A stretch of DNA of 64,000 nt from Brachynemurus nebulosus (GCA_035578155.1 JAPWDM010000065.1:72001-136000), one strand, 5' to 3'. Shown: positions 11,535 to 21,328, counted from the first letter of the stretch. Notes: generated by a model from the letters alone, not told the origin. Made by a program: numbers and translations.

Positions 11535-11561
11535 AATCCGTTGTGTAGCATTTTACGCCGC
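11131..11561 (+). repeat. 'CCCCTGTCGCAGCA' repeat head followed by 120-bp family units
   Basis: The head CCCCTGTCGCAGCATCTGCA (11132) with TAACATAGCGAATTTTC recurs at 25999, 32627 and, inverted, near 45020. It is followed by degenerate units of the family arrayed at 16116 (TAGTTTAGCTTTCTAA, GGCGGATCTCAT). A (TA)n tract (11467-11530) interrupts it, and the composite U2/Utopia insertion starts at its right end. Confidence 0.7.
11467..11530. repeat. (TA)n microsatellite
   Basis: AT dinucleotide tract of about 64 bp. Confidence 0.97.
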
Positions 11562-11593
11562 ATTTGCATCTGCCGGACAGTTGTGGATCTCAG
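11562..11593. repeat. Left 32-bp target-site duplication
   Basis: Identical to 16084-16115; adjoins the 3' end of the full-length LINE. Confidence 0.88.
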
Positions 11594-11866
11594 ATTAAAT
11601 TCATTTATTATTATAAAATGATAAAATACAAAAATTATACAGTGGCTGAACTTAAATACTCAAACAAAATGTAGTATATAAAAAAAAAAAAGTTAAAATC
11701 GATAAAAAACAATATTAAAACTTACATACTAAAGAAAAAGATTAAAATTTACATTAAAAGAATAAAAGAGCAAACACAAACAGTCTATGAAGCTAACACT
11801 TTTTGGGGGGGTTGACGGCTCAGGTGTTCGTGCCGTCGATTACCATTGTGCTTGGCTGTCAGAGGG
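11594..11866 (-). other. 3' UTR of the Utopia-like LINE
   Basis: AT-rich. Its last 97 bases (11594-11690) match the truncated tail at 15953-16049 with about two substitutions. The 3' end reads ...AATTTAA followed by TCTG in both copies, which is U2 sequence at the old site and TSD at the new one. There is no poly(A) tail. Confidence 0.8.
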
Positions 11867-14800
11867 TCATTCCCAGTATTGCCTCTGTCCGGTCAGATGT
11901 TCTATATATATGTCGCGTGACCATCGGATCGTGTCCGAAACCATCAAACGTGCCATGGTCTGCGTGTATTTGTAGGCTATGCCCAGTGACTTTGTGACCC
12001 GGTAGTTCTGTGTAAGCCAAGCGCCGAGCGAGCCCACGACAAATGCATCCAATGAGACCCTGTAACCCTTTGCGGTAAGCTCGGCAGCAAGTGGGTTATA
12101 TTTTTCGAGCTTCTGCTGCCTAGCTGCCTCCAGGGCGTCCGGGGCACCCTCAAATGGAATGCATATGTCGATAATCTGTACCGACTTGTTAGTCTCGTCC
12201 AAGACCACCAAATCAGGGCGAAGGTTACTCTGTACGCCGGGCACTTGTCTATTGATGTTTAAGACTGCGCCCGGGGGTATGCGTGCTGCGCGAGCAAGGC
12301 GATCTTGTACGGCATTGTGCCGTTTTTGCCACGCTGCTGAATGGACAGTACAATGGTTAATGACGTGCGGCAGCGTCTCACTGACGTAGCCACAGCGTCG
12401 ACACCGCTTGTCACCGGCCCCGAATCGACGCGTACCATTTAATGGGACAACGCCGAGTCTGGCCCGGTGGACAAATCGATAGTCGCAAAACCTAGTGTAC
12501 CTCCCATTCAACAGGAAGTGGTTGCTCGCTTCCCTTTGGTGGGTACTAGTGTATACCTTTCCCTGATCTGGTTTCCTTAGCAGACTAGCAAGGTAGTGTG
12601 CTCGGACGCTTGCGCGTAGCACTCTCACTACCCGGGTCCTCGCCGTCTCCGGGACAATCACACGCTCCTGTGTTTGCCCAGGCATGCTGATTATTAAGGA
12701 CAGGTCACGCTTTTCCTGGCACCAGTGGAACTCTAGCCCTGTTCTGGTGTTCAGGCGGCGACAAGCATTCCTCGCCTGGGTCCAGAGGCTTGATATATCG
12801 CCGCCATCTCGGGCAAGGGGACCTTCCAGTGAGCCACTTAGGTATCTGGACATGATTTCCTCTGATGGATCGGCACCAATACGCCTCCTCACAACACGTT
12901 TCAAGCAGCACCAAGCCGTGTCCCTTACTATGTGATCTTTGCAGGACAGCAGTCTAAATGCGTGAACCACAGTGCTCACGTCCGCAGAATCGGCCAACGG
13001 CATAAGATTTGCTCCACCCTGGTGAGATGGTATATATAGAAGCTCAGGAGAGCCGCGTTGAGGCAGGTTCATCCATTTCTTGGCTAGTCTTTTGATCGTT
13101 TTGTCCGCGTCAGTCAATGGACCCTTGGCGACATTGCCGCCACGCAGAATAAAATCCAGCCGAGAAAGGATGAACATGTTCACCGCTTCGAGCTTTTGCC
13201 AGGGGGCGAGAAGAGAGTCATGTATCTTTTGTGCGTCCTCCTTAATGGCGCTAATGGCCTCAAGGGGAGTTTGAGATACACGGAATCCCGTAGGGACTCC
13301 TAGATGTTCATACTCCTCTCCGTCTCTTAATACCGTGAGCTTACCTCCTTGGATAGTGAACTCCGTGGGATAGACCGTTCGGCGGCGTCTGCAATCCACA
13401 TGGAGTGAGGCGCATTTTGGTGGTTGGAACTTTAGACCCATCCACTCAGCGGTTGATCCTACTGAGTCCAAAAGTTTCCTTAGGGACTCAGCATTTTTGG
13501 CGAGTAACACAACATCGTCGGCATACGCCAGTACCGAGAAATGATGGTCATGAAGTTTGTAGCCGTGGTCATCCGCCAAACCTAAGGCCACCCTGACAAG
13601 GGGCTCTATTGCCAAGTTAAAAATAATAGGACTCAGTGGACAACCTTGCTTTACCCCCGCACGAAGTGGAATCGGCTGAGTTTCCCCTGCCGATGTGCGA
13701 ATAGTGGTGGTAGAGTTGGGGTAAAGCTCAGCTATCACACTTCTCAACTTGCTGGGCATCTGCATCTCTCCCAATACCCGCCGGATGTGATGGTGGGGGA
13801 CAGAGCCGAAGGCATTGGCTAGGTCAAGCCACGCCAATGCTATCTCTCTGCCTTCACGGCGCGCGTCATCCAGTGCACTTTGGACCACGAAGTTATGCTC
13901 AAAGCAACCTTCGTACTCCAGAAATCCCTTCTGCACTGGTGAGATATTGTTTGAGAGTTTCGCCCAGCAGTTGACACGGTCGGCTATAACGCCGGCATAA
14001 AGTTTGGCAATAGTTCCTCCTAATGTCAGCGGTCTCCAGTTTGACAGATCATCCCTGCTACCCTTCTTATGCAATAGAACAGTGCGGGTGTCAGCCCAAG
14101 CCAGTGGTGTTTTTTCCTCACGGAAGCAGCGGTTGAAGATCTCAGTTAGGACTATACAGCCTGGGTCCAGCCGTTTCAGATACGAGTATCTTACTCCGTC
14201 TTTCCCCGGGGCAGTATTAGAGGTTTTAGCCAATCGCGCGCATACTGATTCTTTACTGATCGAGCCCAGTAGGAACGCATAGCGTTCATCTCTATCAGCT
14301 GCTCCGTTCTCACCAGGATTGAGTATCCGCCGAACCTCCTCAGGCATAGGTGTTTGAGCCTGGTTTTTGTCAGCGAATATCTCACGGAAGTGATTAAAGA
14401 TCGTTTCCGTGTCAATCTGGCAGAACTGTGAGCCACCTGGTGACAGTATTTGGTTGATGGCTTTCTTTTTATTGGTCCTATAGAACTTCTGGATCTTTCC
14501 CGCGTCCGCAGGGTCAAAGCGTGCACGTCGTTGACGATTCCTAGGACGGGGCCTATTGTTCGGGAATCGTTGCACGCCCTGATTTGGTCTTTCGGCCACA
14601 TGACTTGTACTGATAGACGCAAAGTCCGCAGTTATTGTAGCCACGGCAACCTCAAAGTCTTCCCAGTTGGTAGCGGTTCTTAGGAGTTCTAGCCACCGAC
14701 ACTGGTGTTCAGTCAATTGACTTTCCACCGGCGCGGGGGGAACCGGTTGATGATCTCGATGCTCGCCAGCTACATTCTCGATTACCACCGGGGCAGTATC

Positions 14801-15727
14801 GAGACTGTCGGAGGCGGGCTCTGGTCCGACTTGTGGGGACGCCGTAACTACTCTCTCGGTCATTTGGTCATGGGTAATGCCGTCGATCTCGTGAAGCCCA
14901 GCTCCTGATCTTAGTGGAGCGGGTGGATGGGGTGGTGATCCGTGGACTAGGTCCTCATGGTCAGAACCCTGTGGCAGGTCAACATCCGAGTTCACCGGCG
15001 CAATGCGACACGACCTTTCAGCTGCAGCACTGGGAACAGCCTCTGTGCCATTATCGGTTTTAGGGGGCGGGGCTGTGTCCGTAGGTGCGACGCTGGTGGT
15101 GGTGGTAGCGCTGGTGGTGGTGATGGCGCTGGCAGTGGTGGCGCTGGTGGTGGCGGCGCGGGTGGTAGTGGCGTTAGTTGCGGCCAGGGTTTCGGGAATA
15201 CGCCGCATTTTTCTTGGAGTCGCTGGTTGTGTGCTGGGCAGTGTCCTGGACTGGGACACCGATCTCGTCCGCGGACGCCTTATTGGTGGTGACTCAGGTT
15301 CAGTGGTCTCCGGGGCAGCCTCTTCATTGGCGGCAGCCAACCTAGATGCTGTTGGTTGGCTGCTAACTGGTGGTCGTTGCGTGGGTGCGGCTCTCTTTTT
15401 GGTGGTTGTGGCTGCTGCCGCACCCTCTTTATGCGTACGATAATGAATTTTTAATTTTTTCAGATTTTCATCCCGGTGACCACAGTCACCACACTCGAAC
15501 ACAACTATCGGTGTCCCGTGCTGTTTCTTGATATGTTTCTTGAGGTCGGAGTGGCTCTTATATTTAAAGATGTTGCGAAGAGCGCCACCCCGACCCTGGA
15601 AGTCCAAATAGTTATCGGGGACATCTGCCCAGCACTTTGGGCACTGGAATTCGGCGGGGAACGGGAATGGGATAGTAACATTAACCGTTCCCGCAGCCTC
15701 GCCATCCACTTCCTCCTCCTCTTCCAT
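11867..15727 (-). CDS. Utopia-like (U2-targeting, RLE-type) LINE polyprotein, intact
   Basis: Single 1286-residue ORF without internal stops. Order: two C2H2-type fingers (C29/C32...H65/H70 and C79/C82...H95/H99); a long Thr/Ala/Pro-rich linker; reverse transcriptase from about residue 490 (APGKDG near 505, LAYADDVVLL near 735); a CCHC knuckle (CRRC near 1109, then H...C); and a restriction-like endonuclease (RPDLVV, IIDICIPFE, KLEKY, residues about 1170-1215). This is the R2/NeSL-type architecture that nicks a specific site and primes reverse transcription there. U2 fragments at its 5' side identify it with the Utopia group of U2 snRNA-gene LINEs. Start: ATG at 15725-15727 gives MEEEEEVDGE and precedes the first finger. 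The ORF is much more GC-rich than its flanks. An intact ORF plus identical TSDs suggest recent activity. Confidence 0.9.
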   Translation of the reverse strand: MEEEEEVDGEAAGTVNVTIPFPFPAEFQCPKCWADVPDNYLDFQGRGGALRNIFKYKSHSDLKKHIKKQHGTPIVVFECGDCGHRDENLKKLKIHYRTHKEGAAAATTTKKRAAPTQRPPVSSQPTASRLAAANEEAAPETTEPESPPIRRPRTRSVSQSRTLPSTQPATPRKMRRIPETLAATNATTTRAATTSATTASAITTTSATTTTSVAPTDTAPPPKTDNGTEAVPSAAAERSCRIAPVNSDVDLPQGSDHEDLVHGSPPHPPAPLRSGAGLHEIDGITHDQMTERVVTASPQVGPEPASDSLDTAPVVIENVAGEHRDHQPVPPAPVESQLTEHQCRWLELLRTATNWEDFEVAVATITADFASISTSHVAERPNQGVQRFPNNRPRPRNRQRRARFDPADAGKIQKFYRTNKKKAINQILSPGGSQFCQIDTETIFNHFREIFADKNQAQTPMPEEVRRILNPGENGAADRDERYAFLLGSISKESVCARLAKTSNTAPGKDGVRYSYLKRLDPGCIVLTEIFNRCFREEKTPLAWADTRTVLLHKKGSRDDLSNWRPLTLGGTIAKLYAGVIADRVNCWAKLSNNISPVQKGFLEYEGCFEHNFVVQSALDDARREGREIALAWLDLANAFGSVPHHHIRRVLGEMQMPSKLRSVIAELYPNSTTTIRTSAGETQPIPLRAGVKQGCPLSPIIFNLAIEPLVRVALGLADDHGYKLHDHHFSVLAYADDVVLLAKNAESLRKLLDSVGSTAEWMGLKFQPPKCASLHVDCRRRRTVYPTEFTIQGGKLTVLRDGEEYEHLGVPTGFRVSQTPLEAISAIKEDAQKIHDSLLAPWQKLEAVNMFILSRLDFILRGGNVAKGPLTDADKTIKRLAKKWMNLPQRGSPELLYIPSHQGGANLMPLADSADVSTVVHAFRLLSCKDHIVRDTAWCCLKRVVRRRIGADPSEEIMSRYLSGSLEGPLARDGGDISSLWTQARNACRRLNTRTGLEFHWCQEKRDLSLIISMPGQTQERVIVPETARTRVVRVLRASVRAHYLASLLRKPDQGKVYTSTHQREASNHFLLNGRYTRFCDYRFVHRARLGVVPLNGTRRFGAGDKRCRRCGYVSETLPHVINHCTVHSAAWQKRHNAVQDRLARAARIPPGAVLNINRQVPGVQSNLRPDLVVLDETNKSVQIIDICIPFEGAPDALEAARQQKLEKYNPLAAELTAKGYRVSLDAFVVGSLGAWLTQNYRVTKSLGIAYKYTQTMARLMVSDTIRWSRDIYIEHLTGQRQYWE

Positions 15728-15932
15728 TTAATGTGTCACAATTGGTGGGTGTCACGATAAGTAGTGTTGTCACAATCGGTGGTAGATGGCGGGTCCCTAG
15801 GGACCCCTTATCGTCATGACTGTTTGTAGTTCATCTCGACCCTGGCTTTGCTGGCTTTTTACAATATTTGAACACTTTTTCAGCACTTTTTTCCACTTTT
15901 CACTTTTTTCTTGAGCACTTTAACTTCAAAAG
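15728..15932 (-). other. 5' UTR of the Utopia-like LINE
   Basis: About 200 bp between U2 nt 59 and the ATG. It contains GGGTCCCTAGGGACCC (15795-15810), a perfect 16-bp palindrome that could fold in the RNA, and repeated CACTTTTTTC-like tracts. Confidence 0.65.
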
Positions 15933-15952
15933 ATTAAGCTAATAAGAACAGA
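15933..15952 (-). pseudogene. U2 snRNA fragment, nt 40-59
   Basis: The reverse complement TCTGTTCTTATTAGCTTAAT matches U2 snRNA nt 40-59 with about one difference. It is best explained as a 20-bp target duplication made when the full-length LINE entered a U2 gene. Confidence 0.8.
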
Positions 15953-16049
15953 TTAAATTCATTTATTATTATAAAATGATAAGATACAAAAATTATACAA
16001 TGGCTGAACTTAAATACTCAAACAAAATGTAGTATATAAAAAAAAGCTA
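15953..16049 (-). mobile_element. Severely 5'-truncated Utopia-like copy (3' tail only)
   Basis: 97 bp nearly identical to 11594-11690, the 3' end of the full-length element. It sits between U2 nt 36 and nt 40, so it marks the exact LINE insertion site at the branch-point-pairing region of U2. Confidence 0.85.
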
Positions 16050-16085
16050 TACACTTTGATCTTAGCCATAGGGCCGAGAAGCGAT
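16050..16085 (-). pseudogene. U2 snRNA fragment, nt 1-36
   Basis: The reverse complement begins ATCGCTTCTCGGCC and runs through GGCTAAGATCAAAGTGTA, the invariant 5' end of U2 snRNA. It stops inside the GTAGTA branch-point recognition sequence. No upstream snRNA promoter is seen: the flank is the repeat-derived TSD, so this is not a functional gene. Confidence 0.9.
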
Positions 16086-16115
16086 TTGCATCTGCCGGAC
16101 AGTTGTGGATCTCAG
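16084..16115. repeat. Right 32-bp target-site duplication
   Basis: Identical to 11562-11593; two bases may be shared with the U2 5' end. Confidence 0.85.
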
Positions 16116-16860
16116 TAATAGTTTATCTCGGTAATAGTAAAAAAAATTTCAAAATCGGTCAGTTATTTTATTTTTGACACTTTTAGGTCCCACTGACGCT
16201 GTCGGACCTTACATAACGTAATCTATATCTATTTAAAACAGTTTAGCTCTCTAATAGTGAAAAAATTTTCAAAATCGGTCGGTTAGTTTATTTTTACCAC
16301 TTTGAGTCCCATGGACCCTGGCGAACCCTGCATAACGTAATCTATATCTATCTAAAATAGTTTAGCTCCCTAACAGTGAAAAAATTTTCAAAATCGGTTG
16401 GTTAGTTTATTTTTGACACTTTTGGATCCTATGGACCCTGGCAGACCTTACATAGCGTAATCTATGTATATTTATCTAAAATAGTTTAGCTCTGTAACAG
16501 TGAAAAAATTTTCAAAATCGGTCGGTTATTTTATTTTTAACACTTTAGGGTCCCATGGACCCTGGCGGACCTTATATAATGTAATCTATATCTATCGAAA
16601 AAGTAGTTTAGTAGTAATTTATGGCAGTCCGTAAGGTTCTTGCGGACATCATTTAATTAATTAATTCAAATACTTTAATTTACTAACTGTGAAAAAATTT
16701 TTAAAATCGATTGGGTAATTAATTTTTGGCCTTTTTAGGTCCCGAAAACCTTGACGGATCTCACATAAAATACCTTAAATTCATTAAAATTGTTTAACTT
16801 TCTAACATTAATAATTATTAGTGAAAAAATTTTCAAAATCGATTCATTTAAAATTTTTTT
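16116..16860 (+). repeat. 120-bp tandem repeat array
   Basis: Units carrying TAGTTTAGCTCTCTAACAG, AAAATTTTCAAAATCGGT and CCATGGACCCTGGCGGACC recur about every 120 bp (AATCTATATCTAT near 16221, 16340, 16460, 16580). Two more diverged units follow to 16860. Single relatives lie at 11165-11440 and, inverted, at 44880-45000. Confidence 0.85.
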
Positions 16861-17330
16861 CTGTGCATACATACATATTATGTTGTTTTATTTCATATTT
16901 AATAATATTATATCATAACGTAAGTTTCAATTTCTTGTTTATTTAAAATTCAATAAAAAAAAATCTTCATTACATAAGTTTAGAAAATCTGGTGAATTGT
17001 CATTTTTCAACTTGAGACAAAACTATGCTAATTATAATGCAATAAATGAGAAACAAAACTTTCTTTATTATAATACATATATTATGTGGATAGATTTCAC
17101 TTGTTCTCACAAAATTCTTTAAAAAAATGAAATATTTTTATATTTTATAAGGAACTGAGACATAAATATAAATTACTTATTAGGCTAACAAAGAGAGAAA
17201 ATTAATACAAATGTGAAAAATTACGTTTTTCTCGAAAAATACTTAAGATAGAAAGAAAATTATAAGAATATTTTCTTTATAATTTTTTATTTTGCTTTTC
17301 AACGATGTAAAAATCGAAATGTCTAATGAT
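16861..17330. other. Noncoding AT-rich stretch
   Basis: No gene or defined repeat was seen. Confidence 0.4.
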
Positions 17331-17334
17331 AGGA

Positions 17335-17470
17335 TCGAATGACAAAAAATGGCCAGGAAACCTACTTCTGGGCATCCGACGTGTCTGGCTGACGAACTTA
17401 GCCGAGCCAATCCGGATTTTAGTTCCTACACAAAATTTATATTTATATTTATATTTATATTTATATTTAT

Positions 17471-17556
<86 letters not shown>

Positions 17557-17690
17557 TTTAGTGAATATTATTTTCGTATTCTAGGGACCTCAAAACATAT
17601 TTCTGCCATAGTCCCGGGCTCAAATTGCGTCATGAGACCTACTGTAATAGCTGAATTTGGAGTTTTCGAAATTCGCTAAAATTGAAAAAT
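17335..17690 (+). repeat. Dispersed repeat with microsatellite core ('TTTTAGTGAATAT' family)
   Basis: The left part (CTTCTGGGCATCCGACGTGT) and right part (ATTTTAGTGAATATTATTTT... CCCGGGCT... TAATAGCTGAATTT) flank a (TTTATA)n(CA)n(TA)n core. The same arrangement occurs inverted at 40975-41310, and the right part recurs at 37676-37806. Confidence 0.75.
17436..17552. repeat. Compound microsatellite (ATTTAT)n(AC)n(AT)n
   Basis: Three successive simple repeats in one tract. Confidence 0.97.
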
Positions 17691-17783
17691 AACAACAACA
17701 AAAAAATTCTTAATAATAAGAGTGTTTTTAGTAATATACCGAGCGTTCACTAGATACTCTCTTTACTAAGACAGTACCTAGAC

Positions 17784-18667
17784 ATGTTCGCCCCTAAGGA
17801 AGCCGAAGCAATTTGGGCAGACTCCATGGATACATCTGCAGAGCCAACCAGTGTAACAGCAGCAACTGAAAATAATAAATCCAACGTTAGTAATACGACG
17901 TCTCTAATATCTATCGTAGGCGACAAACGTAAACATGAAAATGTATCTTCCGGTGTCAGCCCGCCAACTCAACGCACTAAATATGCCATCCCAACTAAGA
18001 ATCGGTACGAAATACTTTCGGACGAAGAGAACAATAACCACGATGATCAGGAACTATCAGTACCATCAAAAAGTAATAGTTCTCAAAAAATTCCGCCCAT
18101 ATTCGTACAAGGAGCTCACAATTACCAAGAAATTATCAGCGACCTCAAGGGACAACTCAGCAGCGAATACAGCACCCAAATGAAAGGTAACAACACAATT
18201 AAAATTAATTTAAATACTAACTCTGATTTTAAAAAGTTAACTGCATTTTACGAAAAAATCAAGTTAAATTTCATTCATTCTGCCCTCCGGACGAGAAAAA
18301 TTTTCCTGTCGTCATACGTAATGTCCCGTATTCTCTCGAAGAAAAAGAAGTATTCGAAGAACTAGTTCTGGAGTATCAGGTTAAAAAAGTTACTAGACTT
18401 CTAAATAAAATGCCTTTGTGTGTAGTCGGATTAGACGCGAAAAACCCAAAAGCTAAAGAAATTTATAGCTTGAAGTATCTGTTCAGACCTGTCATTAGCA
18501 TAGAACCTCGCAGAAAAAGTAACAGTATCCCACAGTGCACTAAATGTCAGCGATACAGGCATACTAAAAACTTTTGTCATTTAGGCCCTAGATGCGTAAA
18601 GTGCACTGGTAGTCATCACTTTACCAAATGCACAAAGGAAACAACTACTTCACCTAGATATACGTAG
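17784..18667 (+). pseudogene. Jockey-type LINE ORF1 (gag with CCHC knuckles), frameshifted
   Basis: ATG at 17784 opens a Ser/Thr/Asn-rich N-terminus and a folded middle (PPIFVQGAHNYQEI). The frame shifts near 18290 and continues through 18667 with two zinc knuckles: CTKCQRYRHTKNFC (18538-18580) and CVKCTGSHHFTKC (18595-18633). This order is typical of Jockey-clade gag, which coats the element RNA. A single frameshift inactivates it. ORF2 should follow, but endonuclease and N-terminal RT are missing. Confidence 0.85.
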
Positions 18668-18682
18668 GTCACTACATAAGTT

Positions 18683-19730
18683 TTGTCGTACTCTTTCAGT
18701 TATTATTATTATTATTTTATTTTATTTTATTTTATTTTTTTTTTTGAAGCAATGTCCACTAGAATTAATGCATTTCCTCATACGCTCGAACCATTTATTA
18801 AATACGTCGCTCCAGAATCCTGTTGGGACGAAGGACTTTTCACAAAATTGCGACTTATACATTCCCCCGCTTACTTAAATTCTATATTAACCTCCTTTCT
18901 TACTAACAGAAATTTTTATGTTAATATAAACGGTACCAAATCCGATGTAAAACAAATTAAAGCTGGCGTCGCTCAAGGATCAATATTAGGGCCTACCCTT
19001 TTTAATATCTACGTACACGATATTTCTATTTCCCCTAATACCTTCCTTGGTATGTACGACTATGATACCGTAATCATAGCGCAAAACTGCGATTTAACAG
19101 TATTCATCCAGAGAGCACAAAACGCCCTCGATATTACTGTTAACTACTTCAAAGAATGGAAAATTAAAATCAATCCGTCTAAATGTGCGGCAAAAATTTT
19201 TACTTTAAGACGCATTAAGAATGAACAGCAATTAGAAATCGATGGCTCTCCTATTGAGTGGAATACGACCACAATCAAGTACTCGGGAGTCGAGCTGAAA
19301 CAGAGACTTAACTGGGCTACATACATTGAAAATAAGATTCGGCAAGCCAATCTGAGAATTTTACAGCTCTATCCACTAATCAACAGAAAATCCCAACTAA
19401 GGGTGGAATGTGGAAAGCTAATTTACACATCTTTAATTAGACCTCTTCTAACATACGCCTGTTCTATTTGGAGGAACGCACCAAAATCATAGATAAAACG
19501 ACTTCAAGTCGTACAGAATCGAGTACTGCGGACAGTCTTAAAAGCTCCTTGATTTGTAAGAAACAGTCAGATCAGAAGGGAGCTAAACATAGAGTCAGTA
19601 GCTGAATATATAACTCTGATTTCGAATTTATTTTTCACAAAATTAAAAGAATGTCGGGCGATTGGTGCAAGACAAACAACTGAAATTCAAACCACTAAAA
19701 GGCTCAAGAGACCGTCAGTGTTAATGTGAT
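18683..19730 (+). pseudogene. Jockey-type LINE ORF2, C-terminal RT half
   Basis: A (TTA)n(TTTTA)n stretch at 18698-18738 replaces the deleted endonuclease and RT start. Coding resumes with AGVAQGSILGPTLFNIY (RT motif B), a damaged catalytic motif MYDYDTVI (family YADDT), and WKIKINPSKC. The thumb reads SLIRPLLTYACSIW before a TAG at 19490. Homology continues in the same frame to about 19730 (RLQVVQNRVLR). The element is dead through deletion, lost catalytic Asp and stops. Confidence 0.85.
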
Positions 19731-20014
19731 ATACTTACGTGATGTTCAGTGATCACTATGTATATACAATCATTCATAAACAGTAATGTAATTAAAATTA
19801 CTAATTTTACATTAAGATTGCATAATATGTCATTACATTAATTATGTAAGGATATCTGTATTTTTTTTTTTCTTTTTTCATAACTGGAATTTATTTCTGT
19901 TTAATCACGCAGGAATTGTTCCTTTTCTGTTATTTACTTATATTATTATTTTATTCTTGTGTATTATCAGTACTATGCATAACATATTACTATGTTGATC
20001 TAGTATATGTATTA

Positions 20015-20115
<101 letters not shown>

Positions 20116-20530
20116 TATACTATTGCGCCATTTTTCAAGGAATAAGGCAATGATAATAACAATAATTTACCAATACGTTTATTCAGAATAGTGCTCTTTT
20201 ATAATGCGGAAAAATTCTTTTGAAATTCGAAAAAAAGAAAATGTTTTCTTTTTATTTCAGAAATGTTTTTATTTTATCTTTAATAAAGTTGTACAATATC
20301 CATTTTAAGTTTAATAATGAAAACAGAAAGAAAATCGTGCAAATAAAAATAACTAGTGTCAGCAGTTTATATTAATATTTAACCAAACTATGTAATGTAA
20401 TGTTAATTTCAATAACCTGTTTGGCCAAACTTTTTGAATAAGTTATACATATTGACAGCATCGTACTCTTTATATTAGGTAATTATAACTTTTCAAAAAA
20501 AAAGTTTGTCTATTGTAGTTTACCTTTGAA

Positions 20531-21067
20531 TACGAGGAGTGATCAATAAGTAATGACAAACTGGTATTTGTAATAATAATTAAAACTAAAAAGAATTTTC
20601 TCAACTCCTTAGGTCTTCATAATTTCCCAGTACAAAAATTGTATAAATAGGACGCCATTTCGCGGAGATACATTCATTTGAATACGAGCAGTCGGAGTGA
20701 AAATACAAAAATGAAGAAACACGTAGTGAGAAGCGTCATGGATGCTATTTAAGAAGCAGACTTCGAATTGATTGAACACCCACTCTATTTTCCAGATCTA
20801 GCCCCCAGCGACTTTTATTTATTTCTTCAGCTTAAGGAATATCTTAGGGGCAAGTTTGAGGATGATAACGAAGTGATGGCCGCTGTAGAGCCATTTTGGG
20901 ACGGTCAAAATAAAGGTTTTATTTGGAGGGTAATTTAGGTCTAGAAAATAGATGGACTAAATGTATCAACTTGTTAGGAGACTATGTGAAAATAAATTTA
21001 ATTCTTAACCATATCCGTTGTATAATAATATGTATTCATTATCATTATTTCTTGATTAGCCCTCGTA
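20531..21067 (+). mobile_element. Internally deleted mariner element
   Basis: The terminal inverted repeats are TACGAGGAGTGATCAATAAG (20531) and, at the right end, the complement of TACGAGGGCTAATCAAGAAA (21067), both at TA sites as expected for mariner. Inside, a start-like MKKHVVRSVMDAI is followed by a stop and then ELIEHPLYFPDLAPSDFYLF, the conserved mariner PDLAPSDF catalytic-region block. The middle of the transposase is gone. Confidence 0.85.
20755..20935 (+). pseudogene. mariner transposase C-terminal fragment
   Basis: It carries PDLAPSDFYLF and LKEYLRGKFEDD, the DD34D transposase C-terminal signature. The first Asp of the triad and the DNA-binding domain are missing. Confidence 0.85.
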
Positions 21068-21232
21068 TATTATGTAAAATGAACCAGTAAAGAAGCAAAA
21101 TTAAATAATTAATGATAAAAACAATCAAACAATTTTTTACAATCATTTTTTAAAGGAAATACGTCAAATTTAATATATTCGAGCGTTACCTTACGGTAAT
21201 TCATATTTGTTAATAATTAATAAAACGTTTAA

Positions 21233-21234
<2 letters not shown>

Positions 21235-21324
<90 letters not shown>
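21235..21324. repeat. (TA)n microsatellite
   Basis: About 90 bp of TA. Confidence 0.97.

Positions 21325-21328
<4 letters not shown>

Larger units (their letters stand above)
11562..16115 (-). mobile_element. Composite insertion: U2 snRNA 5' end plus two Utopia-like LINE copies
   Basis: The 32 bases 11562-11593 (ATTTGCATCTGCCGGACAG...) are repeated identically at 16084-16115. Between them, read on the minus strand: U2 snRNA nt 1-36 (16085-16050); a 97-bp LINE 3' tail (16049-15953); U2 nt 40-59 (15952-15933); LINE 5' UTR; the 1286-codon ORF; and a 3' UTR whose end matches the 97-bp tail. The direct repeats are best read as the target-site duplication of one retrotransposition event that began exactly at U2 nucleotide 1 and ended at the LINE 3' end. 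The target was a member of the 120-bp repeat family, not a U2 gene. Confidence 0.85.

Noticed and set aside
14957..15443. Long plus-strand frames rich in Gly/Val/Ala
   Set aside because: They are antisense to the Thr/Ala-rich linker of the Utopia-like ORF; the GC-rich codons create an open shadow frame.
16050..16085. A functional U2 snRNA gene
   Set aside because: Only nt 1-36 are present, followed by LINE sequence, and the upstream flank is a target duplication rather than an snRNA promoter.
17326..17679. 117-codon frame with Tyr-Ile repeats
   Set aside because: Translation of the (TA)n microsatellite; not a gene. The same applies to frames at 19916-20191, 23503-23754, 36270-36533 and 56452-56670.
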